Below are positions 34,549 to 43,144 of a stretch of 61,061 nt of DNA, in pieces. The notes below the pieces were generated by a model. The model had not been told where the DNA came from and did no database searches. It saw only the letters and a list, made by a program, of their open reading frames with translations. Made by a program: the position numbers and the translations under genes. This DNA comes from Nocardia uniformis NBRC 13702 (GTDB lineage: Bacteria > Actinomycetota > Actinomycetes > Mycobacteriales > Mycobacteriaceae). The stretch is from positions 1-61,061 of the forward strand of contig NZ_BDCE01000088.1 in the NCBI RefSeq assembly GCF_001613345.1. The letters run 5' to 3'. How positions within the stretch are numbered: position 1 is the first letter of the stretch; every line of letters starts with the position of its first letter.

Positions 34549-35364
34549 GTGCCCACCATCATCTCAACGATCAACGTCAACGGGATCCGAGCGGCGACCG
34601 GTAAGACCGGTAAGGGGATGCTCGAGTGGCTGGCCGCCACCGAGGCCGACATCATCTGCCTCCAGGAGACACGAGCAACCGACGAGCAGACCCGGAAGGC
34701 GCTGGCGCCGGCCCTGGATGCCGGATGGTTCCTGAGCCTGGCCGAACCAGGTGTGAAGGGTCGGGCGGGCGTCGCTGTCCTCTCGCGGCGCGAACCTCGG
34801 GCCGTGCGTATCGGCATCGGCCGTGCCGAGAACGGAACCTGGGTTCCCAGTGCCGAATTCGGCGGTACCGGCCGCTATATCGAGGCCGAATTCGATGAGG
34901 TGACCGTGGCCAGTGTGTACGTGCACACCGGTGAGGCCGACACCCCGATGCAGGAAGAGAAGTACCGCTTCCTCGATGAGGTGGGCGCGCGCATGCACGC
35001 GCAGACCGGTGACTTCGTTATCTGCGGGGACTGGAATATCGGTCACTCCGAACTCGACATCAAGAACTGGAAGGGCAATATCAAGAACTCCGGGTTCCTG
35101 CCGCAAGAGCGGGCCTGGGTGTCGAGCATGCTCGCCGCCGGTTATGTGGATGTGGTGCGCGAACTGCATCCCGGCGTCGAAGGACCCTATAGCTGGTGGT
35201 CCTATCGCGGCCGCGCCTACGATAATGACGCCGGCTGGCGCATCGACTACCACCTCGCCCGTGGCGATATCGCCACCCGCGCCAAGCAGGCCGTGGTGGA
35301 ACGCGCCGATACCTACGCGCTGCGCTGGTCCGACCACGCTCCGGTCACGGTGCAATACCGGTGA
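34549..35364 (+). CDS. xthA: Exodeoxyribonuclease III / AP endonuclease
   Basis: 271-residue base-excision repair nuclease. Motifs: INVNGIRAA, CLQETRA (metal-binding Glu), GDWNIGHSELDIKNWKGN (catalytic Asp and Asn), and the WRIDYHLARGD and SDHAPV ends with the final Asp-His pair. GTG 34549 gives the expected start (VPTIISTINVNG). Its stop overlaps the next gene by 4 nt (GTGA), so it shares a message with the RNase-barstar pair. Confidence 0.94.
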   Translation: MPTIISTINVNGIRAATGKTGKGMLEWLAATEADIICLQETRATDEQTRKALAPALDAGWFLSLAEPGVKGRAGVAVLSRREPRAVRIGIGRAENGTWVPSAEFGGTGRYIEAEFDEVTVASVYVHTGEADTPMQEEKYRFLDEVGARMHAQTGDFVICGDWNIGHSELDIKNWKGNIKNSGFLPQERAWVSSMLAAGYVDVVRELHPGVEGPYSWWSYRGRAYDNDAGWRIDYHLARGDIATRAKQAVVERADTYALRWSDHAPVTVQYR

Positions 35365-35867
35365 CGGTCTCACCGCGCCTACGCGCCTGGCTCCTGCTCG
35401 GGGCCGCCCTGGTGATGGCTGTGGTGGCGGTGCTGGCCTCGCGTGGCGGCGATTCCGCACAGGATACGAGCTCTCCCAATGGGACTCGGACCGCCGCGAC
35501 GGCCACTACCGCGCCGAAACCCGGCCCAGCCACCAAATCCGGTGCGCCCGCGGGGACGTCCGCCGCTCCGGTCAGTCGAGTCGCGGGTATCCCGGACCGT
35601 GCCTATCAAACCCTCGTCGAAATCGACGCGGGCCGCTGGCCGGATTCCGCCGATGCCCCCGGAACGCGCGGCGGTGACACATATTTCAACCGTTCGCGGG
35701 CTCTTCCCGCCAAGGACGCGACGGGCAAGACCATCGCTTATCAGGAATGGGATGTGAACCCCAAACGCCGGGGCCAGGGTCGAGATGCCGAACGGATAGT
35801 CACCGGCAGTGATGGATCGGCCTGGTACACCGGCGACCACTACGACACCTTCACGAGGATGCGCTGA
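35361..35867 (+). CDS. Secreted or membrane-anchored guanyl-specific ribonuclease (RNase Sa/barnase family)
   Basis: 168 residues. An uncleaved-looking hydrophobic N-terminus (about residues 9-27) is followed by a Ser/Thr/Ala/Pro linker to ~75 and then the RNase domain. Catalytic residues seen: Glu129 in YQEWDV, Arg145 in AERIVTG and His160 in GDHYDTF; their spacing (16 and 31) closely follows RNase Sa (Glu54, Arg69, His85). Cleaves RNA after G in this family. Overlaps xthA and is immediately followed by its inhibitor gene. Confidence 0.9.
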   Translation: MTVSPRLRAWLLLGAALVMAVVAVLASRGGDSAQDTSSPNGTRTAATATTAPKPGPATKSGAPAGTSAAPVSRVAGIPDRAYQTLVEIDAGRWPDSADAPGTRGGDTYFNRSRALPAKDATGKTIAYQEWDVNPKRRGQGRDAERIVTGSDGSAWYTGDHYDTFTRMR

Positions 35868-36400
35868 TGGCCCGGCCGATCTCGCTCTCCCGGTTCCTGT
35901 CCGTGGCCGAAACGGCCCCCGCCGACGATGGGAGAACCGCGCGGAAGTCCGATCGCGTCGAGCAGCGGTCGTCGGTCCTGGGCGCACTGCCGGTCAGCGC
36001 CGCGGAATTCAGTGGGGTGCGCTACGCGACCCCCGACGACTACGCGGCCCGGGAGGTGCGAGGGAGCCGGATGCGCACGGTGGCAGGCGTTTTCGACGAG
36101 TTCGCCGCGGCGCTGCAATTCCCGTACTACTTCGGCGGCAATAAGGACGCCTTCGACGAGTGTCTGCGCGATCTGGACGATTTCATCGGCCCCGTCCGCG
36201 GGTATGTGATCGCCGTCCGCGATGCGGCGCAGGTGCTCGGCGAGGAGCCCGACCAGCGGACGTGGTTCGCCGAAGCCATGGTCGACTGCGCCGACTACTG
36301 GGCGCGAAGGGATGTGGTCTTCCGCGTGGTGTTGCAGGGAGATGCACCGGCCGGGGTTTCAGCGGCTCGACTGGAGCTCGACTCGCGAAACCGGGAGTGA
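35867..36400 (+). CDS. Barstar-family ribonuclease inhibitor
   Basis: 177 residues; immunity protein for the RNase encoded just upstream (stop and start overlap, TGATG). The barstar core is at about residues 76-105: FDEFAAALQFPYYFGGNKDAF then DECLRDL, where the Asp after NK corresponds to barstar Asp35 and the DEC segment to the Trp38-Asp39-Cys40 region. An extra N-terminal ~65 residues are absent from classical barstar (about 90 residues); their role is unknown. Confidence 0.87.
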   Translation: MARPISLSRFLSVAETAPADDGRTARKSDRVEQRSSVLGALPVSAAEFSGVRYATPDDYAAREVRGSRMRTVAGVFDEFAAALQFPYYFGGNKDAFDECLRDLDDFIGPVRGYVIAVRDAAQVLGEEPDQRTWFAEAMVDCADYWARRDVVFRVVLQGDAPAGVSAARLELDSRNRE

Positions 36401-36502
36401 CGCACCGGCGCAGGTCATCCGCTCGTCTCATCCCGGTGTGCCGACCCTCGACGTCATGGCGCAGCGACCCGGTCATCTCGGCCCGCTGCTCGCCGCCAGC
36501 CC

Positions 36503-36579
36503 CGTCATCCCGGCGTGCTTTTGGCCGGGATCCACTCCTGCCGAAGGTGGATTCCGGCCAAAAACACGCCGGAATGACG
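36503..36579. repeat. Double-hairpin palindrome, copy 4
   Basis: Arms CGTCATCCCGGCGTGCTTTT / AAAACACGCCGGAATGACG between the convergent barstar and tetR genes; short centre near 36541. Confidence 0.88.
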
Positions 36580-36590
36580 AAGGGGTCGGT

Positions 36591-36715
36591 GGTTCAGTCG
36601 CGGCGCGAGCACGCAGTCTCGGGATGGCGAGGGAGTTGGTGGTTCAGGCGCGGCGCGAGCGTGTGGCCTCGTGACGGGGGAGGCGGTGTGGTTCAGCGCC
36701 GACGCGAGCGCGCGG
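36591..36715. repeat. 50-nt tandem repeat built from a gene 3' end
   Basis: GGTTCAGTCGCGGCGCGAGC, GGTTCAGGCGCGGCGCGAGC and GGTTCAGCGCCGACGCGAGC start at 36591, 36641 and 36690. The third copy is the last codons and stop of the tetR gene (minus strand), so the end of the coding sequence has been duplicated twice beyond the stop. Confidence 0.65.
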
Positions 36716-37334
36716 CCAGATCCTCGCCGAGTAGCACGAAGACCTCGGTGGTCTGATCGATGAGTTCCTCGCGGGTCATCGGCAGATCGCCCTGTAGCCA
36801 GCTGGCGAGGGTCTGCATGAGCCCGCCCACCAGGTAGGTGGCGCGGAAGCCGATGGCGGGATCGGGCTCGCTATCGGTAATGCCGTAGAAGTCGATGCCC
36901 TCGGCGGCAATCAGATTCGCGAAGGTGCGAATGGTCTGCATTGTGCGTGAGCGTAATTCGGGTGTGGTGGAGCTGACCAGCAGCGCGACCCGGGTCTTGC
37001 GCGGGTCGTCGGTGAGGACGTTGATACCGGCGGCGACGGCGGCGTGCGCCTTGCCGTGGGTGTCGTCGGGGGCGGTGATCAGGGCGCGCAGGACGGCGGA
37101 GGCCAACTCTTCGGCAATGGTGTCGAAGACGGCGTTCAGGACGGCGTCGCGGCTGTCGAACTGCTCGTAGTAGTAGCGCTCATTGAGGCCCGCGCGGGTG
37201 CAGAGCCCGGCGACGGTCAGGCGGTCGACTCCCTCGGTGCCGAGGATTTCGAGGGCGGCGTCGAGCAGGGCTGTTCGTCGCTGCGCGCGGCGTTGTTCCG
37301 CGGATATGCCGCCGTAGGTCCGCTGCCTGGTCAC
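36693..37334 (-). CDS. TetR-family regulator of the MpaB-type oxygenase
   Basis: 213 residues. HTH: RRTALLDAALEILGTEGVDRLTVAGLCTRAGLNERYYYEQFDSRDAVL. The ligand domain is helical with ATYLVGGLMQTLASWLQGDLP. GTG 37334 (VTRQRTYGG) is preferred to a TTG at 37358 that would overlap the operator. Divergent from 37442; two tandem operators lie between, so it should control both genes. Confidence 0.87.
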   Translation of the reverse strand: MTRQRTYGGISAEQRRAQRRTALLDAALEILGTEGVDRLTVAGLCTRAGLNERYYYEQFDSRDAVLNAVFDTIAEELASAVLRALITAPDDTHGKAHAAVAAGINVLTDDPRKTRVALLVSSTTPELRSRTMQTIRTFANLIAAEGIDFYGITDSEPDPAIGFRATYLVGGLMQTLASWLQGDLPMTREELIDQTTEVFVLLGEDLAARSRRR

Positions 37335-37356
37335 GAGGAGATTGTGGCACGGCCGC

Positions 37357-37414
37357 AATTCTGGCAGGAGGTCTTGCCAGAATTATTATTCTGGTGGATG
37401 CTGATGCCAGATTG
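37357..37414. promoter_or_regulatory. Tandem TetR operators
   Basis: Site 1 at 37357-37384: AATTCTGGCA-N8-TGCCAGAATT, a perfect 10-bp inverted repeat. Site 2 at 37387-37414: TATTCTGGTG-N8-TGCCAGATTG, same 10-8-10 geometry. They abut with 2 nt between, giving a 30-nt centre-to-centre distance, and fill the gap between the tetR and oxygenase starts. Confidence 0.8.
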
Positions 37415-37441
37415 ACGTGCGTCACACCCTGGGAGGCAACG

Positions 37442-38386
37442 ATGCCTGCACACTCGACCGAACCCGGTTACTTCTCCGACGATTCGATGATCCGCCGCGT
37501 CATGCGCAAGCGGGCCGTGGGTATCACCTATGGCCAGCGCGCACTGGTCATAGGCGCGGTCAACCCACTGCTCTACGTGGGCACCGCCGAGAACACCCAG
37601 CACCGGCAGACGCCCTACACCCGGCTCGCGCTCACCGGCCGCCTGTTCGAGGCGGTATTCCTCGGCAGTAAGGCCGAAGCCGATCGGGCCCTGGCCTTCA
37701 CCGGTAAGAAGCACGCGAAAGTCAATGGCGGACTGCCCGAGAGCGCGGGCGAGAAGCATCCGGCGGGCTCCCGCTACTCCGCCCGCGACCCGCACCTCAT
37801 GTACATGACCATGGCCTTCACCTTCGATTCCGCCGAGGTCATGCACGATCTGCTGGTTCGCCGCCTCACCGATACCGAGCGCGAAGGCCTCTACCAGGAC
37901 TATTGCCGCTGGGGAGAACTGTTCGGCATGCCGCGCTCGGCCGCCCCCGCCACCTACCCGGAGTTCCGCAGCTCCTTCGACGCCTATCTGGCCTCGGACG
38001 AACTGTTCCTCACCGAGGAAGCGAAACTGGTCGGTTCCTACCTCATGGGCCAGCGCGTGGCCTATCCCATGGCCAGGCCACTGCAGCAGGCCGCGAATGG
38101 ATTCGCCATGCTGGTCCAGGGCAGCCTGCCGCCTCGTATTCGCGAAATGTACGGCCTGAAATGGGGTATTCCGGAGGAGGTCGTCTACCGCGGCGTCGCT
38201 CAGGCGGTTCGCACCGCGCACATCGCCCCGCCCCTGGTACCCAAACCACTGCGCGGCCCACTGTCCGGCATGAGCCACCCGCTGTACCGGCTCCTCACCC
38301 GTCGCGAACAGCAGTTGGTCAACTCCGGTCGCCCCAGCATGCCCGGCGTCGACCCACGTCCGCTCGCTGTGCGACTCGGAGCCTGA
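37442..38386 (+). CDS. MpaB/DUF2236-family oxygenase
   Basis: 314 residues of the MpaB / latex-clearing (rubber oxygenase) catalytic fold, a helical, probably haem-binding family in actinobacteria acting on lipids or isoprenoids. Conserved features: MIRRV.RKRAVG start, TYGQRALVIGAVNP, HLMYMTMAFTFDSAEVMHDL and YGLKWGIPEE. Substrate unknown. ATG 37442 follows GGGAGG. Repression by the divergent TetR is strongly suggested by the two operators. Confidence 0.85.
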   Translation: MPAHSTEPGYFSDDSMIRRVMRKRAVGITYGQRALVIGAVNPLLYVGTAENTQHRQTPYTRLALTGRLFEAVFLGSKAEADRALAFTGKKHAKVNGGLPESAGEKHPAGSRYSARDPHLMYMTMAFTFDSAEVMHDLLVRRLTDTEREGLYQDYCRWGELFGMPRSAAPATYPEFRSSFDAYLASDELFLTEEAKLVGSYLMGQRVAYPMARPLQQAANGFAMLVQGSLPPRIREMYGLKWGIPEEVVYRGVAQAVRTAHIAPPLVPKPLRGPLSGMSHPLYRLLTRREQQLVNSGRPSMPGVDPRPLAVRLGA

Positions 38387-38441
38387 CCGACAGCGGGGGT
38401 GGCCCGGAAAAGGGCTGGACCGGCCGTGGGAAGATCGCTTT

Positions 38442-39467
38442 ATGTCCAGCCCTGCCTCCACTCCCGAACGCAAACAGCGGGTCCTGTCCGGGATCCAGCC
38501 GACCAGCGATTCGTTCCACCTCGGCAACTACCTTGGCGCGGTGCAGTATTGGGTGCGGTTGCAGGACGACTTCGACGCCTTCTACTTCATTCCGGATCTG
38601 CACGCCATTACGGTGCCGCAGGATCCGAAGCAGCTGCGCAGGCGGACCAAGGTTTCGGCGGCGCAGCTGCTCGCGGTCGGCGTGGACCCGAAGAAGTCCA
38701 CCCTGTTCGTGCAGTCGCAGGTGCCCGAGCATGCGGAACTGGCCTGGGTGCTGAACTGCATCACCGGTTTCGGCGAGGCCAGCCGGATGACCCAGTTCAA
38801 GGACAAGTCGGCGAAACAGGGTGCGGAGAACGCCACCGTCGGTCTGTTTACCTACCCGGTGCTCATGGCCGCCGATATCCTGCTCTACCGCCCGCAGCTG
38901 GTGCCGGTCGGTGAGGATCAGCGCCAACATCTGGAGCTGACCCGAAATCTGGCGCAGCGCTTCAATACTCGCTTCAAGAAGACGTTTGTGGTGCCCGAGC
39001 CGCATATTGTCTCCGGTACCGCCAAGATCTACGACCTGCAGGATCCGACCGCCAAGATGAGCAAATCGGCCAGCTCCGATTCGGGTCTGATCAGTCTGCT
39101 CGACGATCCCAAGATCTCGGCCAAGAAGATCCGCTCGGCGGTCACCGACACCGAACGCGAGATCCGCTACGACCCGGAAAACAAGCCGGGCGTCTCCAAC
39201 CTGCTCACCATGCTCAGCGCCATGACCGAAACCCCCATCGTGTCCCTCGAACAGGATTATGTGGGTAAGGGTTACGGCGATCTGAAGGCCGACACCGCCG
39301 ACGCGCTGATCGAATTTGTCACGCCTCTGCAGGCGAAGGTGGAAGAGTATATGGCTGACCAGGGCGAACTCGACCGCATTCTCGCCGCGGGCGCGGAGCG
39401 GGCGCGTGAGGTCGCCGGCAAGACGCTCGCGCAGGTATACGACCGGGTCGGCCTCCTGGCTCGCTGA
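38442..39467 (+). CDS. trpS: Tryptophanyl-tRNA synthetase
   Basis: Class I aminoacyl-tRNA synthetase, 341 residues. HIGH-type motif FHLGNYLGA and KMSKS motif AKMSKSASS are intact; the Trp pocket region GLFTYPVLMAADILLYRP and GEDQRQHLELTR are typical. ATG start. The neighbours yhjD and dacB follow as in mycobacteria. Confidence 0.97.
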   Translation: MSSPASTPERKQRVLSGIQPTSDSFHLGNYLGAVQYWVRLQDDFDAFYFIPDLHAITVPQDPKQLRRRTKVSAAQLLAVGVDPKKSTLFVQSQVPEHAELAWVLNCITGFGEASRMTQFKDKSAKQGAENATVGLFTYPVLMAADILLYRPQLVPVGEDQRQHLELTRNLAQRFNTRFKKTFVVPEPHIVSGTAKIYDLQDPTAKMSKSASSDSGLISLLDDPKISAKKIRSAVTDTEREIRYDPENKPGVSNLLTMLSAMTETPIVSLEQDYVGKGYGDLKADTADALIEFVTPLQAKVEEYMADQGELDRILAAGAERAREVAGKTLAQVYDRVGLLAR

Positions 39468-39548
39468 GCCGGGCGGCGGCATACCGCCGGTCGCATCTCC
39501 GCGGGGGCGTAGCGGACATACCCCTTCGGGGGTGTGGTGGAGGTGAGC

Positions 39549-40568
39549 GTGTTCGAGAAGGTCCAGGCGCGAATCGAAAGTTCTATTCAGGCGCGCCCAT
39601 GGCTCGACCACCTGGTTCGCGCGGGCGGCCGGTACCAGCGGCAGCGCGGCGACTACTACGCCGCGGGGATTACCTATTTCACCGTGCTGTCGCTGTTTCC
39701 GGTGCTGATGGTGAGTTTCGCGGTGGCCGGTTTCATCCTGGCGAACAATCCGGATCTGCTCGTCGAGATCCAGCAGAAGATTGTCGAGAACATTCCGGGT
39801 TCGGCGGGCGACCAGCTCAATGATCTGATCGACCAGGCGATCGAATCGCGTACGGGCGTCGGCGTGATCGGTTTGGCGACGGGCTTCTACGCCGGATTGG
39901 GCTGGGTCGCGAATCTGCGCGCCGCGCTCACCGAGCAGTGGGATCAGCAGCCGCAGGAACAGGATTGGTTGCACACCAAGCTGTCGGACCTGCTGGCCCT
40001 GATCGGACTGGGTGCCGCGTCGGTGATATCGCTGGGCCTGTCCATTCTCGCGGGCAGTGGACTGGTCGGGAGCCTGTTGCGGCGCTTCGGCGTCGAGAAC
40101 GCGCCCTGGGCCACGGTGCTGCTGACCCTGCTGTCGGTACTGCTCGCGATATTGGCGACCTGGGCATTGTTCACCTGGGTCATCGCTCGCATGCCGCGCC
40201 ACGCGGTAACCCTGCGCAGTGCCGCCCGGGCGGCACTCATAGCGGCCATCGCCTTCGAGATCTTCAAGCAACTGGCGACCCTGATTCTGAAGAAGGTGGC
40301 CACCAGCCCGGCCGGTGTCGCCTTCGGTCCGATTATCGGCCTGATGGTGTTCAGCTACGTGACCGCCCGGATCATTCTGTTCGCCACCGCGTGGGCCGCG
40401 ACCGCCTCGGAAAATGAAGTCCAGGCCGATATTCCGGCACCCGGACCCGCGGTGATCGAGCCACGGGTGCGCGGCCGCGGCATGGGACCCGAGGTGGGCG
40501 CTGCCCTGTTCGGTGCGGGCGCGTTGACCGCGGGGCTACTGTCGGCCCTGCGTCGCCGCCACCGCTAG
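39549..40568 (+). CDS. yhjD: YhjD/YihY (BrkB)-family inner-membrane protein
   Basis: 339-residue membrane protein with six main hydrophobic segments. AAGITYFTVLSLFPVLMVSFAVAGF opens the family domain; FGPIIGLMVFSYVTARIILFATAWAA closes it. E. coli YhjD has been implicated in lipid A/LPS-related export, but no role is established in actinobacteria. GTG 39549 has GGAGG five nt upstream; GTGs at 39534 or 39543 are alternatives. Follows trpS by about 80 nt. Confidence 0.85.
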   Translation: MFEKVQARIESSIQARPWLDHLVRAGGRYQRQRGDYYAAGITYFTVLSLFPVLMVSFAVAGFILANNPDLLVEIQQKIVENIPGSAGDQLNDLIDQAIESRTGVGVIGLATGFYAGLGWVANLRAALTEQWDQQPQEQDWLHTKLSDLLALIGLGAASVISLGLSILAGSGLVGSLLRRFGVENAPWATVLLTLLSVLLAILATWALFTWVIARMPRHAVTLRSAARAALIAAIAFEIFKQLATLILKKVATSPAGVAFGPIIGLMVFSYVTARIILFATAWAATASENEVQADIPAPGPAVIEPRVRGRGMGPEVGAALFGAGALTAGLLSALRRRHR

Positions 40569-40627
40569 GTTGCCGTGAAACTCGTCATCCCGGCAATGTC
40601 GCCGCCAAACGGGCAAGAGGTTCGGCG

Positions 40628-42025
40628 TCAGCGGCGGCGGTGGAGGCGACGGGCTCCGGCCAGTAGCACCAGCACCAGGACGCTGCCGCCCACCATGAGG
40701 GTGACCCGGAGATTGTCGCGGTCCCGGTCCAGAGGCGGTGCGGCGGCGGCATCGTCCATGGGCGGACTCGCCAGCACCACATCGGAATTCGACGACGGGT
40801 TCGAGGGCCCGTCGGCACTGGGGAGTTCGCCGATAGTCGCGCTGTCGGGCAGGGCGAAACCGTAGTCGAGGAGTTCGGTGGCCTGCTCCCACGGGCGCAA
40901 CGGGCGCACCTCGGCCTGTAACAGGGTGACGACCAGGCGGCGTCCGTCGCGCTCGGCGGCGGCCACGAAGGTCTGCCGGGCATCGTCGGTGAAGCCGGTC
41001 TTACCGCCGAGCGCGCCGTCGTAATTGAAGAGCAGGTGATTGTCGTTGCCGATGGGATATCCGGGACGGTCCTTGCCGTCCGGATTCGTCGGATCGGCCG
41101 GATAGCCCGGGAAATCGGCCTGTTCGGTATGAATGAGCTCGGCGAACAGCGGGATATCCATGGCATCGCGGAACAGCACCGACAGGTCGTATGCCGAGGT
41201 GCTCATCCCGGGGCCGTCCAGACCGGACGGGGTGGCGGCGCGAGTATCGAAGGCCTGCAACTGTTTCGCGCGCGCGTTCATCATGGCCACGGTGGCCTCG
41301 TCACCGCCGAGCTGGGCGGCGACGGCATGCGCGGCGTCATTGCCCGACGCCATGATGAGTGCCTGGAACAGTTGCAGATTGGTGTAGCGCCCGCCCGGAC
41401 CGATACCGACGGCGGTGCCTTCCATATTCGCGTCCTCCTGGGTGCCGGTCACCACCGTGTCCTGGTCGAGCGCACGCAGCGCGACCGCCGCCAACAGCAC
41501 CTTGATGGTCGAGGCCGGTCGGTAGCGCCCATGCGGATCCTTGGCGGCCAGCACCTGCCCGGTATCGAGGTCCGACACCATCCACGCCGTCGCGGAGATG
41601 CCTTCGGGCACCTGTGGCACACCCTTCGGCAGCACTACGCCGCACCCACCGAGTTTGTCCCCGCCGACCGGTTTCGCCGGTATGGCAAGGGGTTTGGGTG
41701 TGGGCTGCCCCGGCGCGGGCACCTCGGAGGTATCGACGGGCGGTGGGGGAGTGGTCTTGTTCGGGCAGCTGTCCGTATTCGGGGTGGTGAACGGCGTTGT
41801 GCTGGTGGGTGATTGCGTAGTCGGTGGTTGAGCGGTCGCGATACCCGGAGCGGGGCCGATACCCGTCAGCGCGGTGGCCCCGGCCGTGAGCAGTGCCGCA
41901 GTGATTGCCGTGGTCCGGCGGCGCACGCGGCGTCGCGCCCGTGCCGGTAGCTGTCCACCCGGGCGTGACTGGTGCGGCACGGATTCGTGGTCGTGGGGCG
42001 CGAGCCGACGGTGGCGAATACTCAT
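40628..42025 (-). CDS. dacB: D-alanyl-D-alanine carboxypeptidase (DacB1-like, class A low-mass PBP)
   Basis: 465 residues; trims the terminal D-Ala from peptidoglycan stem peptides outside the cell. Basic N-terminus then hydrophobic signal/anchor (TTAITAALLTAGATALTG), a Pro/Thr-rich linker, the catalytic domain with SxxK (STIK), SxN (SGN) and KTG motifs, and a C-terminal TM segment (VTLMVGGSVLVLVLLAG) with a basic tail. ATG 42025 is preferred; 32 upstream in-frame residues look non-coding. Confidence 0.93.
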   Translation of the reverse strand: MSIRHRRLAPHDHESVPHQSRPGGQLPARARRRVRRRTTAITAALLTAGATALTGIGPAPGIATAQPPTTQSPTSTTPFTTPNTDSCPNKTTPPPPVDTSEVPAPGQPTPKPLAIPAKPVGGDKLGGCGVVLPKGVPQVPEGISATAWMVSDLDTGQVLAAKDPHGRYRPASTIKVLLAAVALRALDQDTVVTGTQEDANMEGTAVGIGPGGRYTNLQLFQALIMASGNDAAHAVAAQLGGDEATVAMMNARAKQLQAFDTRAATPSGLDGPGMSTSAYDLSVLFRDAMDIPLFAELIHTEQADFPGYPADPTNPDGKDRPGYPIGNDNHLLFNYDGALGGKTGFTDDARQTFVAAAERDGRRLVVTLLQAEVRPLRPWEQATELLDYGFALPDSATIGELPSADGPSNPSSNSDVVLASPPMDDAAAAPPLDRDRDNLRVTLMVGGSVLVLVLLAGARRLHRRR

Positions 42026-42115
42026 CGCGGATGAGCTTAAAGGGGTGTTCGCGACATCTCGCGGCACACCCCACCCCCGTCGGTCGGACAGGCGGGCAGG
42101 TCGTCGCACCTCTCC

Positions 42116-42199
42116 CGTCATTCCGGCGCGCGTTTGGCCGAATCCACCACGCTGGCGACGAGTTCAGTGGATTCCGGCCACGAGCATGCCGGAATGACG
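42116..42199. repeat. Double-hairpin palindrome, copy 5 (diverged)
   Basis: Arms CGTCATTCCGGCGCGCGTTT / CACGAGCATGCCGGAATGACG-type, with a longer centre (CACCACGCTGG...CAGTGG). Lies in the gap between dacB and the SnoaL-like gene. Confidence 0.8.
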
Positions 42200-42246
42200 G
42201 GGTGCGTGAGGCCTGAAAGTCAGGTGAAAAACCCTCGGGGGTAAGG

Positions 42247-42924
42247 CTATTCGTCGGAACCCTGCCGCACCGGGCAGCCGTGCGCCAGTGGTCCGAGTAG
42301 CTTGTTGTTGTCGTAGAAGTGCTCGAGTTCGAGGATGCGCAGGTCCTCGCTGACCTTGGCGATGGTGATACCGGTCATTTCGATGAGTTCGCCGGTGGGC
42401 TGGTGGCCCTGGTATTCGCCGGTATAGCGGCCCCAGTGCCGCCATTTGAAGGTGACGGTGGGCGGGCCGGACAGGACTTCCAGGACCTCCCAGAAGAATC
42501 CGCCCGGAAAGGCGGTATGGAAGATGTCGTGTGAGGATTCGAAGGTCTGGCCGCCGGGGTAGTAGGGGTTCTCGCCGATGAGGATGTTGTAGCTGCCGAT
42601 CCGAGCGAATTCCTCGGAGTTCTGCCACGGTCCGCCATTGACCCGCCCACGGTAGTGCTCGGCGACCAGGGATACCCAGGTGGCCGGATCCTTCTTGTGC
42701 GAGACCTCCATTTCGAAGACCTTCACCAGCTCCTCGACGATGGCCTCCAGTGAGCCCGGGGCGTGCTCGGTACTTCGCTCCTTCGGCATCACCTCCTTGC
42801 TGAGGTGGTACTCGGGGGACTCCGCGCGCCAACTCTCGACTGCCGCAGCGGCAATCACAGCATCCCGCCCCCGCAGATGCAGTGGGGTTTCGACGGCTTC
42901 GGACTCTGTTGCTTCAACGCTCAT
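42247..42924 (-). CDS. SnoaL-like / ester-cyclase family protein
   Basis: 225-residue protein with a C-terminal NTF2-like fold. The pattern TFKWRHWGRYTGEYQGHQPTGE followed by ITIAKVSEDLRILELEHFYDN resembles SnoaL-like cyclases, which act on polyketides, but most actinobacterial members are uncharacterised. An acidic N-terminus and a segment EELVKVFEMEVSHKKDPATW precede the domain. No polyketide genes are nearby. ATG start. Confidence 0.7.
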   Translation of the reverse strand: MSVEATESEAVETPLHLRGRDAVIAAAAVESWRAESPEYHLSKEVMPKERSTEHAPGSLEAIVEELVKVFEMEVSHKKDPATWVSLVAEHYRGRVNGGPWQNSEEFARIGSYNILIGENPYYPGGQTFESSHDIFHTAFPGGFFWEVLEVLSGPPTVTFKWRHWGRYTGEYQGHQPTGELIEMTGITIAKVSEDLRILELEHFYDNNKLLGPLAHGCPVRQGSDE

Positions 42925-43087
42925 TTCGATCCTTAGGCGTCCGGATCCGCTGAGGTTCAGCGGAATTCGAGATCGGACCCGACGAAGCTAACAGCCGGTC
43001 ACCGTGCCATCGCGACAAGTTTCCGACGTCGTCTGAAATCCGCCTGTGTCACTTCTCGGCCACCCGAGGCGCTGGATTTTGACAGCC

Positions 43088-43103
43088 TCTCTCAAATGAG
43101 AGA
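43088..43103. promoter_or_regulatory. Candidate operator of the exporter-TetR operon
   Basis: TCTCTCA-AA-TGAGAGA dyad 41 nt before the exporter ATG; a further half-site ACTCTCAAAT follows at 43105. Confidence 0.55.
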
Positions 43104-43144
43104 CACTCTCAAATTACAGCTACTATCAAACGAATGGATCTGTC

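Noticed and set aside
35361..36400. Classical intracellular toxin-antitoxin system
   Set aside because: The RNase has an N-terminal hydrophobic segment and linker, fitting a secreted RNase with an immunity inhibitor better.
38319..40271. 650-codon minus-strand frame antisense to trpS and yhjD
   Set aside because: Spans two recognised genes and an intergenic region; low-complexity composition.
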